Assembly (NCBI GenBank): GCA_028710885.1
Contig: JAQTTG010000003.1
Location: 186,001 to 250,000, forward strand
DNA from: Sulfuricurvum sp.
Lineage (GTDB): Bacteria; Campylobacterota; Campylobacteria; Campylobacterales; Sulfurimonadaceae
Length of the DNA: 64,000 bases
Reading direction: 5' to 3'
The notes under the pieces are model-generated. The model was not told the origin of the DNA, made no database searches, and was given only the letters and a program-made list of their open reading frames with translations. Of this stretch, positions 19,201 to 29,798 are shown in pieces (the first letter of the stretch is position 1; each line of letters begins with the position of its first letter). Made by a program: the position numbers and the translations under genes.

Positions 19201-21201
19201 TTAAAATACTAATTGTTCGTTCGTTTTAGGGGTAGATTCATCGGTGGCATCGGGTGCTTTTGATGTATCGGTATAGGTTTCGGTGTTATTTCCCTCATCA
19301 CTAGGAGCTTGATATACCCCTGCAGGAATTCCAAAATAACGTTTTGTATTTGGATAAATACGTAATAAGTCTTCATAAAAATATCGGAAAACAGGGGCGG
19401 CAGCTCGTCCACCGGTTTCACTTCGGCGCATAGGTGTATTGTTATCATAACCCATCCAAACAATTGTTTCAACTGTAGGTGAATATCCTGCAAACCATGC
19501 ATCAACGTTTTTATTTGTAGTTCCTGTTTTTCCTGCTATATCCATTCCACCAACACGTGCACCTGTTCCGGTACCGTGACGGACAACATCTTGCAGTATG
19601 GATGTCATAAGATAAATTTGTTCCGGTGTGTTCACTTGGCGGTGTTTAGTTTCATAGCGTATAGTTTCCCCTTTTGGAGTAATGACTTCACGTATTAAGA
19701 TAGGGTTGGTAAGTACCCCTTCGCCCGCGAACATTGTGTAATATTTGGCTAAATCGATAGGTGAGATAGAAATTGTTCCCAATGCAATAGAGAGATCAGG
19801 CGGGATATTTTCTACGATACCATAGCGTCTCAGCCCTTCTGTAATTTTAGAAAAGCCCATATCGCTAACCATATTAATTGTTGCCAAGTTGCGTGAATGA
19901 GTTAGGGCATCACGGATAGTGACCATACCTTTGTATTCATTTTTAAAATTTTTCGGTTGCCAAGTTTTTTCTTCACCGTCTTCACCAGCATAGGTATAGG
20001 TGCGGGCAATATCGGGGACTAGGGTTGATGGAGACATCCCGCTATCGAGCGCTACCTGATAAATAAAAGGTTTGAAAGCGGAACCCGGTTGACGTTTTGC
20101 TTGTGTTACACGGTTATAAGGGCTTAGGGAATAATCATATCCTCCAACCATAGCTAAAATCTCTCCACTGCGTGGATCAAGACTAATAAGCGCACCATTG
20201 AGCTGACGTTGGATATTTTCATCTAATTCGCCTGCATCTTGTGCTCGTTTCAAAATTTCATTACGCCCTGATTGAAGAGCTTTGTATGCAGACTCTTGAA
20301 GTTGTAAGTCGATGGTTGTATAGACTTTATACCCTCCGCTTCGGATATCGGGAAAAGCATCTCCAAGTTGGCGCATGACTTCATCGATAATATACGGACC
20401 AGAATTTTTGCTCAATGTGTCATTATAGACTTTTGGGCGTTCTTGCGTCGCTTTATCATAAGTTGCTTGATCGATCCAACCTAACTCATACATACGTCCA
20501 ATAACACGATTTGCTCGTCCCAAAGAGAGCTCATAATTTTTTGTAGGAGAATAAAAGTTAGGAGCTTTTGGTAGTCCGACTAACATTGCCATCTCTTTGA
20601 GCGTAAGCTCTTTCAGTGGTTTACGGAAATAGCCATCTGCTGCGGTTTTAATTCCGTAGTATCCGTGTCCTAAATAAATTTCATTAAAGTATCGCTCTAA
20701 AATTTGTTCTTTAGTCAATTCTTGTTCAATACGGATTGAATAGAGGACCTCTTTAAATTTACGGGAAAACTTTTTTTCGCGAGTGAGCAGGGTGTTTTTT
20801 ACCAATTGTTGAGTTATAGTACTCGCACCCTCTTTGAGTTTACCAGCCGTGAGGTCTTTGATGATAGCCCGCATAACCGCATCGGGATTGACACCATGAT
20901 GTTCAAAAAATGTTGTGTCTTCAATCGCTAACAATGCTTCAATGAGTCTAGGGGGGATATTTGGATAAGAGACATAGTAGCGGTGTTCATCACTGAAAAG
21001 GTTAGCGATTTTATTCCCATTACGATCGTATACTTCCGTCGTTAATCGTGGTTGATAGTTTATAAGACGTTTAGTTTCATATTCAAAAGAGTAGATAATA
21101 TACCCCAAGAAAACGACCGGAATCAAAATAGCGATCCCTATTGTAATTAATATATATTTTTTCACTCTTTTCCTTAGTGGTACTTCTTCATACAGTTGCA
21201 T
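19201..21201 (-). CDS. pbp1A: Penicillin-binding protein 1A (bifunctional class A PBP)
   Basis: Makes and cross-links peptidoglycan. The 666 residues have one membrane anchor (about 15-38), then a GT51 transglycosylase domain with IEDTTFFEHHGVNP and EGASTITQQLVKN, and a transpeptidase domain with GSAFKPF (SxxK), SRN and KTGTTNK. The C-terminal tail is low-complexity, Thr/Asp/Glu-rich. Its ATG overlaps the stop of the ABC ATPase gene by one base. It is the last gene of the leftward uvrB-to-pbp1A cluster. Confidence 0.95.
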   Translation of the reverse strand: MQLYEEVPLRKRVKKYILITIGIAILIPVVFLGYIIYSFEYETKRLINYQPRLTTEVYDRNGNKIANLFSDEHRYYVSYPNIPPRLIEALLAIEDTTFFEHHGVNPDAVMRAIIKDLTAGKLKEGASTITQQLVKNTLLTREKKFSRKFKEVLYSIRIEQELTKEQILERYFNEIYLGHGYYGIKTAADGYFRKPLKELTLKEMAMLVGLPKAPNFYSPTKNYELSLGRANRVIGRMYELGWIDQATYDKATQERPKVYNDTLSKNSGPYIIDEVMRQLGDAFPDIRSGGYKVYTTIDLQLQESAYKALQSGRNEILKRAQDAGELDENIQRQLNGALISLDPRSGEILAMVGGYDYSLSPYNRVTQAKRQPGSAFKPFIYQVALDSGMSPSTLVPDIARTYTYAGEDGEEKTWQPKNFKNEYKGMVTIRDALTHSRNLATINMVSDMGFSKITEGLRRYGIVENIPPDLSIALGTISISPIDLAKYYTMFAGEGVLTNPILIREVITPKGETIRYETKHRQVNTPEQIYLMTSILQDVVRHGTGTGARVGGMDIAGKTGTTNKNVDAWFAGYSPTVETIVWMGYDNNTPMRRSETGGRAAAPVFRYFYEDLLRIYPNTKRYFGIPAGVYQAPSDEGNNTETYTDTSKAPDATDESTPKTNEQLVF

Positions 21202-21899
21202 TATTCTCTAAATCCTCGGTTGCTAAATTCAGCGTCAATTAACGCCTGTGTATATGATTCTTTTGGATTGCGCATCACATCGGCTATATTACCTTCTTCG
21301 ATTAGTTGACCATTTCGTATAACACAAATTTCTTCGCATAATTGTGAGGCTACGCGCATATCATGGGTAACAAATAGCATCGAAAACTCCATTTTTTCTT
21401 GTAATGTTTTTAGTAATGTAATCATAGCTTCTTTTGAGTCAGGATCAAGTGCTGTGGTCGGTTCATCCAGCAACAACAGTTTCGGGTTGGATCCCAGTGC
21501 TATTGCAACAACAACACGCTGAAGCTGTCCACCGGATAGTTCAGGGGGAAATCGATGTAGCAAGGATTTGTCTAATCCTAAGAATCCAAACAGCTCTTGC
21601 GCACGTTTATCGTCTAGAAACAGTTGATCTTTAATTCTGGTTAATGGCGACAAAGCAGTAAATGGATTTTGAGGAACCAGAGCGACTGTTTTTCCTAAAA
21701 TCCATTCAAAGTCTGATTTTTTTTCAAATTCGATAGCAAGTGTTGAATCTAAAAGTCCCAATAAGGCTTTGAGTGTCAATGATTTGCCGCTTCCACTTTG
21801 TCCGACTAATGCTAATGAACGATGAATTTTGAATTTTATATCGAGTAAAATGTCCGTTTGATAAGTGATTTTGAGCCGATCAATGGAGATGACATTCAT
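21201..21899 (-). CDS. Orphan ABC transporter ATP-binding protein, peptide/nickel type
   Basis: 232 residues, one ABC ATPase domain: Walker A GQSGSGKSLT (about 34-43), Q-loop LVPQNPFTALSP, signature LSGGQLQRV, Walker B KLLLLDEPTTALD and switch His in FVTHDMRV. The Q-loop QNPFTALSP and the C-terminal style resemble DppD/OppD ATPases. No permease or binding-protein gene is adjacent, so its partner must be elsewhere or it acts otherwise. It lies between bioF (4-base gap) and pbp1A (one-base overlap). Substrate unknown. Confidence 0.85.
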   Translation of the reverse strand: MNVISIDRLKITYQTDILLDIKFKIHRSLALVGQSGSGKSLTLKALLGLLDSTLAIEFEKKSDFEWILGKTVALVPQNPFTALSPLTRIKDQLFLDDKRAQELFGFLGLDKSLLHRFPPELSGGQLQRVVVAIALGSNPKLLLLDEPTTALDPDSKEAMITLLKTLQEKMEFSMLFVTHDMRVASQLCEEICVIRNGQLIEEGNIADVMRNPKESYTQALIDAEFSNRGFRE

Positions 21900-21903
21900 A
21901 GTG

Positions 21904-23010
21904 TTATTTTACACTAATCGAGCTAAATCGCTCACATACATGACGCAAAGTATTTTCCTCTATATCAACTCTGGCTATAAGACGAATAATTGCTTTTTCG
22001 ACGGTAGGTTGTCGTATCGCTCCGACAACAACTCCCATCTCATTTTTAAGTGATTGTTGCAATTCGATGACGCGGCGGTTATCTCCGATCTCAATAGGGA
22101 CGATAAGCCCTGCACAGATTATTCCGAGCGTTTCATGGACAATTGCTTGATTGGTCATGATTTTTTTGGACAAACTTGAATTATTGTTTTGAATATAGGT
22201 TAATGCATGGTGTGCCAACGCAGTATCGTAAAGGGAAGGGGCTGTAGCATAAATGACATTTTTAGCACGGTTAATCAAATATTGACTAATGTGGCGAGAA
22301 GAGAGCACATACGCACCGAAACTCCCGTATGCTTTGCCGAGTGTCCCCATTTTAATCATCATAGGTGTCGGAGCAATGCGATAATAATCCAGTATACCCA
22401 TAAGTGATTCGCCGATAACACCACTGCTGTGTGCTTCGTCTAAAATTAAGATAGCCTCATGAGCGATGGCGAGATCGATGATTTCTCGCGGTACCAGATC
22501 ACCACCCATTGAATATATTCCCTCGACGGCAATAATAGTCCGTTTTCCACGGATATTTTCGAGTTCTTTTTGAAGTGCTAAAAAATCGTTATGAGGGAAA
22601 AAAATAACTTCTCCTTCACACATTCGTGCACCGGCAATTCCACTAGCATGATAATGTTCATCCATAAGCAGAACATCACCTTTGCGTACCAATGATTCGA
22701 TGAGGCCGATATTAGCATTGAATCCGCTTCCCATAACGATTCCTGCTTCAAATCCATTGGCTTCGCACAGAGCATCTTCAAAAGCATTATGGATGGGATG
22801 ATAGCCGTTAACAAGCATTGATGCTTTAGGGGAATACTGAGAATATTGAGACAATGTCTCACAGGCTTGTAGATGAAGTTCTTTGTGATGTGCCAACCCT
22901 AAATAATCGTTTGATGCCATATCGATTAGGGTTTCATCGCTGATGATACGCTCGCGAAAACGTCCGGAACGTTTTAGAGCCTTTAGTTCACTTTCGTATG
23001 GATTTATCAT
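21904..23010 (-). CDS. bioF: 8-amino-7-oxononanoate synthase (alpha-oxoamine synthase family)
   Basis: Condenses pimeloyl-ACP/CoA with alanine in biotin synthesis, using PLP. 368 residues. Features: SNDYLGLA near the N-terminus, HYHASGIAGAR (ring-stacking His region), DEAHSSGVIG (Asp191, His194) and the Schiff-base Lys226 in TLGKAYGSFG. Related enzymes (Kbl, HemA, serine palmitoyltransferase) share these motifs, so BioF is the most likely but not the only possible activity. Its start overlaps maf by four bases. No other bio genes are in the window. Confidence 0.85.
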   Translation of the reverse strand: MINPYESELKALKRSGRFRERIISDETLIDMASNDYLGLAHHKELHLQACETLSQYSQYSPKASMLVNGYHPIHNAFEDALCEANGFEAGIVMGSGFNANIGLIESLVRKGDVLLMDEHYHASGIAGARMCEGEVIFFPHNDFLALQKELENIRGKRTIIAVEGIYSMGGDLVPREIIDLAIAHEAILILDEAHSSGVIGESLMGILDYYRIAPTPMMIKMGTLGKAYGSFGAYVLSSRHISQYLINRAKNVIYATAPSLYDTALAHHALTYIQNNNSSLSKKIMTNQAIVHETLGIICAGLIVPIEIGDNRRVIELQQSLKNEMGVVVGAIRQPTVEKAIIRLIARVDIEENTLRHVCERFSSISVK

Positions 23011-23555
23011 GAGAGAAACGGCTTTAAGACTTCAGTACAAAGACCCATTGCGGTACTCTCGAATCCTCGAACTTCACGAATATAGGGTTTACAGAAACCT
23101 TCGACCATACACGCCCCTGCTTTGCCTCTCCACTCGCCGCTTTGGAGGTATTTTTCAATGGCTTGCGGATCGAAAACATTGAAAAAATAGTGGGTGGAGG
23201 AGATATCGATCAGTTCCAACCTCGGAGTTTTATAAATCATGCAGGTGATAATAGCAACGTCCGAACCACTTTGCATTTGTAAAATAGTTCGTGCATCGGT
23301 TTCATCTTTGGCTTTACGCAAAATTTTGCCGTGAGCGGTAACCACAGTATCGGCTACAAGAAGTGGATAATCCTCACACCCGAATTTTTCCAAATTTATT
23401 TTGTACTTTCCGAGTGTCGCTTGATAGACAAAATTTTTGGGTGACGTAGCAAGTATAGAGTCTTCGTCGAAATCGAGTGACTCTTGAAGAAATGGGATAC
23501 CTGCCGAGGACAAAAGCTCAGCACGGGTAATAGAAGCAGATGCTAATCGGAGCAT
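23007..23555 (-). CDS. maf: Maf-family nucleoside triphosphate pyrophosphatase
   Basis: Maf proteins hydrolyse dTTP/UTP or modified nucleotides to monophosphates and pyrophosphate. 182 residues: LASASITRAELLSSAGI (the usual LAS.SPRR motif with Thr for Pro), LLVADTVV with the catalytic Asp, KAKDETDARTILQMQSG, and EWRGKAGACMVEG. The last motif reads GACMVEGF where many members have GGYGIQG. It overlaps bioF by four bases and starts four bases after the CopD-like gene. Confidence 0.88.
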   Translation of the reverse strand: MLRLASASITRAELLSSAGIPFLQESLDFDEDSILATSPKNFVYQATLGKYKINLEKFGCEDYPLLVADTVVTAHGKILRKAKDETDARTILQMQSGSDVAIITCMIYKTPRLELIDISSTHYFFNVFDPQAIEKYLQSGEWRGKAGACMVEGFCKPYIREVRGFESTAMGLCTEVLKPFLS

Positions 23556-23559
23556 TAAC

Positions 23560-24096
23560 TTAATGTACGTCTCTCAATACGACGCCGATGAAAATAGCGA
23601 TCACACTGAGAGTGATATTGACTGGAACCATATATTTTGAGATCATACCAAGGATGTTTTTTGCCTCTTCAATATTCCCATTGCGCAATGCGATATCGGC
23701 TTTATTGCGACGAAATGTCATCACTGCAAGATTCAATGTCATAATAATCCAGATAGCCTCTTTGATATGAACGGTATTGTAAATACTCATCATATAATCG
23801 TTAATTACAGTACCGTTAGCATCCATTGCCGCTGAACGAAATTGAAAACCGACCGCCATTAGCACTGCAGTAATAATCAATACAATAACAAAAGGCCAAA
23901 CGATCATAAAAAGACGTTTGAGGGTATAAGAAGCACGTTCTAATCGAAGTTTCGGATCAGTGATAAGCTGCATCGATTGGTGAGCCGCAAAACGGATCGC
24001 GATCATTCCTCCCACCCAGATAACGGCACTAAGTACGTGTAAAAAGACTATTAGGAGACGATGGTGCGCAAAAGTTTCGATCAAAAAATCTTTCAT
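23560..24096 (-). CDS. CopD-like integral membrane protein
   Basis: 178 residues with four predicted membrane helices (about 13-33, 63-85, 110-130, 152-175). The first helix has HVLSAVIWVGGMIAIRF, like the start of CopD/DUF2269-type membrane proteins with a conserved His and W-x-G-G. A short helix-loop with basic residues (TFRRNKADIALRNGN) lies between helices 3 and 4. It overlaps the alaS stop by one base. Function is not established; heme- or copper-related roles are only suggested by family resemblance. Confidence 0.65.
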   Translation of the reverse strand: MKDFLIETFAHHRLLIVFLHVLSAVIWVGGMIAIRFAAHQSMQLITDPKLRLERASYTLKRLFMIVWPFVIVLIITAVLMAVGFQFRSAAMDANGTVINDYMMSIYNTVHIKEAIWIIMTLNLAVMTFRRNKADIALRNGNIEEAKNILGMISKYMVPVNITLSVIAIFIGVVLRDVH

Positions 24097-26648
24097 TATA
24101 AAAGTTCCTTCGTAACATACGCCATTGCCGCTTCTTTGGCATCGCTGATTTTTGTGATATCTTTTCCGCCCGCTTGAGCAAAATCAGGACGACCGCCTCC
24201 GCCTCCGCCGAGGATTGGAGCGATTGCTTTGATCCAATCTCCCGCTTTTACACCGGTATTTTTAGCCCCTGCCGCGAGAAGCACTTTGTCGTCTTTTACT
24301 TGGAACAAAATCACCGCAACCGAATCATGCTGATTTTTAAGCTCATCGATACGTTCTTTGATATCTCCGGCACCCAGTTCAGCAACGACAACCGCCGTAT
24401 TACCCATCATGGTCACACTCAGTTCTTCTTTGGCGGAAGAAGCCAACGACGACATTTCGTGTTTGAGGGTTTTGACCTGATCTTTCAGACGCTCGATTCC
24501 AGCCAATACATCGCGATTTTTGACCGATGTTTCGACCTCTTCGAGGAGATGGCGCTGAGATTTAAAGAGATTGTACGCCGCATTGCCGCACACCGCTTCG
24601 ATACGGCGGACACCCGCACTCACGCCGCTCTCTTTGACGATCACAAACGTCCCGATGGTTGCGGTGTTATCCACGTGGATACCGCCGCAAAATTCGACCG
24701 ATGCGGTGCCGAAGTTGACAACACGTACCGTATCGCCGTATTTTTCACCGAACTGTGCTTTCGCACCGCTTTTTTTCGCTTCGTCAATGCTCATTTCTCT
24801 CGTCATCCCTTCCAACGCATGGAAGACATGATAGTTAACCCGCTCTTCAACCAAAGCGATCTCTTCATGAGACATCGCTTTCGGGTGGGAGAAGTCAAAA
24901 CGGAGACGATTATGCTCGACCAACGAACCCGCTTGAGAGATGTGCTCGCCCAAGATTTCGTACAACGCCGCATGGAGCAAATGGGTTGCCGAGTGGTGTT
25001 TGGCTACCTCGTTACGGACAACATCGACAATGGCATCAACCGTATCACCGACACTGAGTGTCGATGAGGTCTCGATGTGGGAGAGATTTAAGCCGTGGAA
25101 TTTTTTGGTGTCCAAAACAACCGCTTTATCGCCGAGAGTTCCGATATCACCGCATTGTCCGCCGCTTTCCGCATAAAATGGGGTCTCTTCAAGAAGAACC
25201 CAGCCGTTTTGATGCGCATGGAGTTGATCAACCCGCTCAAAACTCTCACTTAAAAGGGCTTGGATTTTTACCGGAGCTTTGGTGTAAGCATAACCGATAA
25301 AGGCATTCACACCGAAGGTTTCGAGAAGTGCTTTGAAATCCCCTTCTACGTGTGCATCCCCTGAACCTTTCCACGCCGCTTTTGCACGTTTGCGCTGTTC
25401 ACTCATCAACGTTTCAAACGTCTCCACATCAAGGGCAAGATTTTTTTCGCGAAGCATATCTTCGGTCAAATCGAGTGGAAAACCGAACGTATCGTAGAGT
25501 TTAAACGCCACTTCGCCGCTGAACGTCTCTTTGGTATTTTTGAGCTCTTCATTGAATAGTTCGATCCCTGATGCAATCGTTTTGAAAAAACGCTCTTCCT
25601 CGAGCATGATTTGCTCTTTCAAAACGCTCAGTTTTTCGACGATGTAGGGATATTGTTTCCCCATTAGCTCAGCAACACTGTCGGCGACCTCAAACATAAA
25701 CGGTTTGGTAAATCCGAGCAAATATCCGTGACGAACCGCACGGCGCAAAATACGGCGAAGAACATATCCGCGCCCTTCGTTAGAGAAATTTGTCCCCTGT
25801 GCGAGGAGGAAAGTAACGGTGCGGATATGATCGGCGATAACGCGGTATGATGCACCGCTCGCATAGCTATACGGTTTGGCGATGAGGGCTTCGACTTTAC
25901 GGATGATCGGCATAAATAATGTCGAATCGTAGTTGCTTAATGCCCCCTCTAATACCGCCGTCGCACGCTCTAACCCCATCCCCGTATCGATGGACGGTTT
26001 TGGCAACGGTTTCAACTCACCCTTAGCATTACGCTCATACTGCATAAATACGAGATTCCAGATTTCGAGGAAACGGTCTCCGTCTCCCCCCATGTAATCC
26101 TCAGGGCCGTTAAAGTGTTCCGCTCCCTGATCGATAAAGATTTCCGAACACGGTCCGCATGGTCCGGTATCTCCCATCTGCCAGAAGTTATCTTTGTCTC
26201 CAAGACGCATGATGCGATCCGCGGCGATATGTTTTTTCCAAATCTCTTCGGCTTCGTCATCGCTCTCATGAACAGTAACCCAGAGCTTTTCCGTCGGCAA
26301 TTTCATAACTTCTGTTACAAACTCCCACGCGTGAGAAATTGCTTCTTCTTTGAAATAATCGCCGAAACTGAAGTTTCCAAGCATCTCGAAAAAGGTATGG
26401 TGACGCGCTGTATGACCAACGTTTTCTAAGTCATTGTGCTTTCCGCCGGCGCGGATGCAGGTTTGCGCACTGGTGGCACGCGGATTGGATGGGATAGGGA
26501 TATCGCCAGTAAAGATTGATTTAAACGGAACCATACCCGCATTGGTAAAAAGCAAGGTTGCATCATCGGGAACGAGTGGGGAACTCGCGGCACGTTCGTG
26601 TTGTTTTGATTCAAAAAAGGCTAAAAAAGCTTCGCGGACATCCATCAT
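24096..26648 (-). CDS. alaS: Alanyl-tRNA synthetase
   Basis: Charges tRNA(Ala) and edits Ser/Gly. The 850 residues contain the class II core ([58 protein letters not shown]), the editing domain with [11 protein letters not shown] and CGGIHV, and the C-Ala domain ending [15 protein letters not shown]. Two ATGs stand in tandem at 26648 and 26645. It follows dedA by 61 bases in the leftward cluster. Length and motifs are complete. Confidence 0.97.
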   Translation of the reverse strand: MMDVREAFLAFFESKQHERAASSPLVPDDATLLFTNAGMVPFKSIFTGDIPIPSNPRATSAQTCIRAGGKHNDLENVGHTARHHTFFEMLGNFSFGDYFKEEAISHAWEFVTEVMKLPTEKLWVTVHESDDEAEEIWKKHIAADRIMRLGDKDNFWQMGDTGPCGPCSEIFIDQGAEHFNGPEDYMGGDGDRFLEIWNLVFMQYERNAKGELKPLPKPSIDTGMGLERATAVLEGALSNYDSTLFMPIIRKVEALIAKPYSYASGASYRVIADHIRTVTFLLAQGTNFSNEGRGYVLRRILRRAVRHGYLLGFTKPFMFEVADSVAELMGKQYPYIVEKLSVLKEQIMLEEERFFKTIASGIELFNEELKNTKETFSGEVAFKLYDTFGFPLDLTEDMLREKNLALDVETFETLMSEQRKRAKAAWKGSGDAHVEGDFKALLETFGVNAFIGYAYTKAPVKIQALLSESFERVDQLHAHQNGWVLLEETPFYAESGGQCGDIGTLGDKAVVLDTKKFHGLNLSHIETSSTLSVGDTVDAIVDVVRNEVAKHHSATHLLHAALYEILGEHISQAGSLVEHNRLRFDFSHPKAMSHEEIALVEERVNYHVFHALEGMTREMSIDEAKKSGAKAQFGEKYGDTVRVVNFGTASVEFCGGIHVDNTATIGTFVIVKESGVSAGVRRIEAVCGNAAYNLFKSQRHLLEEVETSVKNRDVLAGIERLKDQVKTLKHEMSSLASSAKEELSVTMMGNTAVVVAELGAGDIKERIDELKNQHDSVAVILFQVKDDKVLLAAGAKNTGVKAGDWIKAIAPILGGGGGGRPDFAQAGGKDITKISDAKEAAMAYVTKELL

Positions 26649-26709
26649 AGGTTACTCACTGTGTTGGTAAAAATTGCGCGATTATAGCGAAGATGGCGTT
26701 AAAGAGAAA

Positions 26710-27270
26710 TTATCTCTTTTTGGTAGCCGCAGAAAGATAGAACCATACACTTCCACCGACTATAATAAGCATCAGCGGAGCGAGATAAGGTTTGTCTGAA
26801 ATCAAGTCATAACCTTTGATTAATGCTCCTCCGAAAAGATAGCTCATTTCTCCGATCATAAGTGCCCAAAATGCAGCACCAAGCGCATTATAGGCGCTAA
26901 ATTTCCAAAAACTATATTTTGTCAGTCCTACTGCCAATGGTACAAGTGTTTTAAGACCATAGATAAATTTTTTGATAACGATGATCCATGAACCGCGTCG
27001 TTTGAGTAACAAATGGGAAAATGCAAGTTTACGCCGATGTTTACGTAAATATTCCATCATCTCCCGCTTGTGATAGCGAGACATGTAAAAAAGGAGTGAA
27101 TCACCGATAACGTTGGCAATAAAGGCAATAGAGATAGAGAGGGAGAGATCCATTTTCCCCTGAGAACTGAGGACCCCGGCAACTAAGAGAGCGAGAAATC
27201 CACCTCCGAGTGAATAAATAAATACAACGATGTATCCATAGGTAGCGAGATTATTTAACATGTCTTGCAT
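26710..27270 (-). CDS. DedA-family membrane protein
   Basis: 186 residues with four to five membrane segments. The core (GDSLLFYMSRYHKREMMEYL, then KFIYGLKTLVPLAVGLTKYSFWKFSAYN in pieces) matches the SNARE-associated/DedA family, members of which act as lipid scramblases or flippases for undecaprenyl phosphate or phospholipids and support envelope integrity. It starts four bases after uvrB and precedes alaS. Confidence 0.85.
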   Translation of the reverse strand: MQDMLNNLATYGYIVVFIYSLGGGFLALLVAGVLSSQGKMDLSLSISIAFIANVIGDSLLFYMSRYHKREMMEYLRKHRRKLAFSHLLLKRRGSWIIVIKKFIYGLKTLVPLAVGLTKYSFWKFSAYNALGAAFWALMIGEMSYLFGGALIKGYDLISDKPYLAPLMLIIVGGSVWFYLSAATKKR

Positions 27271-27274
27271 TGAG

Positions 27275-29248
27275 TTATAACTTCCTTATTTTTGCTATTT
27301 CATCACGTAGGCGTGCTGCTTCTTCAAATTCGAGTTTTTTCGCGGCTTCTCTCATTTTCATCGAGAGTTCTTCAACCAGTTTTTTACGCTCTGCCGCAGG
27401 GAGTGTTTTGGCTTTTTTACTTCGGTTATACAGTTCTGCAGGGTCTTCGAGTTTGAGGTTTTCATCGAGAGAGCGTTTGGTCGTTGTCGGTGTGATGCCG
27501 TGTTTTGTATTGAAAGCTTCTTGAACCGCACGTCGATCGGTTGTCGTCTTAATTGCTCGTTCCATTGATCCGGTAATCTTTTGGGCATACAGGATAACCC
27601 GTCCGTGTTCATTTCGTGCGGCACGTCCGATGGTTTGGATGAGCGCCGTTTCGGAGCGGAGAAATCCCTCTTTATCGGCATCGAGGATAGCGACGAGGCT
27701 CACTTCTGGGAGATCCAATCCCTCCCGCAAGAGGTTGATCCCGATGAGGACATCGAAATCTCCGACCCGCAGACCTCGGATGATCTGGTTGCGCTCGATC
27801 GCATCGATCTCAGAATGCATGTACTGCACTTTGATCCCTAAATCGGCGAGGTATTTGGTGAGTGCTTCCGCCATTTTTTTGGTCAGAACGGTGACGAGAA
27901 CCCGATCTCCCAGCGCGACCGTTTTTTTGATCTCATCATGCAAATCTTCGACCTGATTTTCACTCGGCTTGATCGTGATGATCGGATCGAGCAACCCCGT
28001 AGGGCGTATGATTTGATGGGCGAGTGTCGTGCTGACATCGAGCTCCTGTGCCGAGGGGGTAGCGGAGACAAACATATAGTGCGGTGCTTTCTCCATAAAC
28101 TCATCGATCATCAGAGGGCGGTTATCGAGGGCGCTCGGAAGACGGAAACCGTAGTCGACGAGTACCTCTTTACGGCTCCGATCCCCCGCAAACATTCCGC
28201 GAAACTGCGGCAAGCTCACATGGCTCTCATCGACGATGATGAGAAATTTATCATGATGGAGGAGAAAATAATCGAGGAGGGTATAGGGTGCTTCTCCCGG
28301 CAATTTGTCGGTGAGAAGACGTGAATAGTTCTCGATCCCCTTACACATCCCCGTTGCTTGAAGCATTTCGAGGTCAAATTCGCATCGTTGTTTGAGCCGT
28401 TGTGCTTCAACAATTTTTCCTTCTCGCTCAAACTCCGTGAGACGTTCTCCGAGTTCATCTTCGATCCGTTTGATGGCACGGGAGAGCTTCTCCGCTCCGA
28501 CGGCAAATTGGCTCGTTGCATAGATGGTGATGGTGTCGATTTTCTCCAAAACAGAATTGTTGAGAGGCTCGAAAATACTAAGACGCTCTACTTCGTCACC
28601 GAAAAACTCGATCCGAACCGCTTGATCTTGCCAGTACGGGGGAAAAATATCGACTACTTCGCCGTTGACCCGAAAATGTCCCCCGTCGAAATAGCTGTCG
28701 TTGCGGGCATATCCCATCTCGACGAGACGGAGGAGGAGCTTTTTTTGGTTGATTTCATCGCCGACGGCGACGACTTGCACCATCTTTTCATACTCTTCAG
28801 GGTCTCCCAATCCGTAGTTGGCGGAGACGGAGGCGACAACGATGACATCATCATAGCTGAGGAGGTTCGCGGTCGCTGATAGGCGAAGCCGCTCTAACTC
28901 ATCATTGATGGAGCTGTCTTTTTCGATAAAGAGATCTTGACGGGGGATGTACGCTTCAGGCTGATAATAATCGTAATAGCTGATGAAATACTCGACATGA
29001 TTATCGGGGAAAAAGGCGCGAAATTCACTGTAGAGCTGTGCTGCGAGGGTCTTGTTGTGGGTCATGATGATGGTCGGTAGCTGTACGCTCTCGATCACTT
29101 TTGCCATCGTATAGGTCTTACCGCTTCCCGTTACACCCTCTAGGGCTACGTAGCGTTCTCCGTTTTTGATGCCGGACGCTAATGCTTCGATGGCGACGGG
29201 TTGATCACCGGCAGGCTGATAAGGGGTATGGACTTTAAAAATCGGCAA
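27275..29248 (-). CDS. uvrB: Excinuclease ABC subunit B
   Basis: UvrB is the damage-verifying helicase-like core of nucleotide excision repair. 657 residues: Walker [15 protein letters not shown], the beta-hairpin [21 protein letters not shown], helicase motifs [27 protein letters not shown] and [15 protein letters not shown], and a C-terminal UVR domain ([24 protein letters not shown]). Complete. It is the first gene of the leftward cluster running to pbp1A. Confidence 0.97.
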   Translation of the reverse strand: MPIFKVHTPYQPAGDQPVAIEALASGIKNGERYVALEGVTGSGKTYTMAKVIESVQLPTIIMTHNKTLAAQLYSEFRAFFPDNHVEYFISYYDYYQPEAYIPRQDLFIEKDSSINDELERLRLSATANLLSYDDVIVVASVSANYGLGDPEEYEKMVQVVAVGDEINQKKLLLRLVEMGYARNDSYFDGGHFRVNGEVVDIFPPYWQDQAVRIEFFGDEVERLSIFEPLNNSVLEKIDTITIYATSQFAVGAEKLSRAIKRIEDELGERLTEFEREGKIVEAQRLKQRCEFDLEMLQATGMCKGIENYSRLLTDKLPGEAPYTLLDYFLLHHDKFLIIVDESHVSLPQFRGMFAGDRSRKEVLVDYGFRLPSALDNRPLMIDEFMEKAPHYMFVSATPSAQELDVSTTLAHQIIRPTGLLDPIITIKPSENQVEDLHDEIKKTVALGDRVLVTVLTKKMAEALTKYLADLGIKVQYMHSEIDAIERNQIIRGLRVGDFDVLIGINLLREGLDLPEVSLVAILDADKEGFLRSETALIQTIGRAARNEHGRVILYAQKITGSMERAIKTTTDRRAVQEAFNTKHGITPTTTKRSLDENLKLEDPAELYNRSKKAKTLPAAERKKLVEELSMKMREAAKKLEFEEAARLRDEIAKIRKL

Positions 29249-29342
29249 TGAATGACCCTAAATTAGTTTAATTTATATTAGCGGAATTATAGCGGAAATG
29301 CTGTTTTTCATGTTGTACGAGTACTTATCGTCTGCTAAGATT

Positions 29343-29798
29343 TTAATCAATTGCAGATTTAGCCAATCCTTTTGGAAGTTCGATCCAAAGGGCTTTTAGT
29401 GAGAGGTCAAGATCGTAGATAAATAAAAAGAGAGAAAGTATCAGGCTGATGATACTGAGGATGAATAGGGCTACAAGTAGATGAGTAATATTTAGGTGAT
29501 ACAAAGCGGATCCAAAAAGACCGATAATAAGGATCGAAACGAATAATACGCTCACTACAGCTAGAAAATTACTGCTTCGGATCACTTTTGCTCTGAGGGT
29601 CAGTATTTTGAGTTCCAATAAAATACGCTCTTGATCTGCGCTCTCAGAACTGCGATATTCAACCGAGAGTTGGCGTGTTCTATCGACTATCCGTCCGAAG
29701 CGGTTCGTTAGACTTAAAAGGATTAAGCCGATTCCTGAAATCAAAATGACAGGGCCAACTGCCAATTGCAAGGTGGGGATAAGATTAGCGAGTAACAT
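29343..29798 (-). CDS. DUF2721-family membrane protein
   Basis: 151 residues, three predicted membrane segments (about 10-30, 75-100, 106-130). The N-terminal motif AVGPVILISGIGLILLSLTNRFGRIVDRTR, given here in parts (AVGPVILISGIGLILLS and TNRFGRIVDRTR), is characteristic of DUF2721. Its ATG directly abuts the stop of the aminopeptidase gene, suggesting an operon. Function of the family is unknown. Confidence 0.82.
   Translation of the reverse strand: MLLANLIPTLQLAVGPVILISGIGLILLSLTNRFGRIVDRTRQLSVEYRSSESADQERILLELKILTLRAKVIRSSNFLAVVSVLFVSILIIGLFGSALYHLNITHLLVALFILSIISLILSLFLFIYDLDLSLKALWIELPKGLAKSAID

Noticed and set aside
24174-25067. Long open frame antisense to alaS
   Set aside because: It lies wholly inside alaS, whose editing domain motifs are intact on the other strand; no independent start signal.
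24096-29248. GC-rich codon style of uvrB and alaS as a sign of transfer
   Set aside because: The same style is seen in leuA, ispG and dnaB, all normal housekeeping genes, so it more likely reflects expression or local variation.
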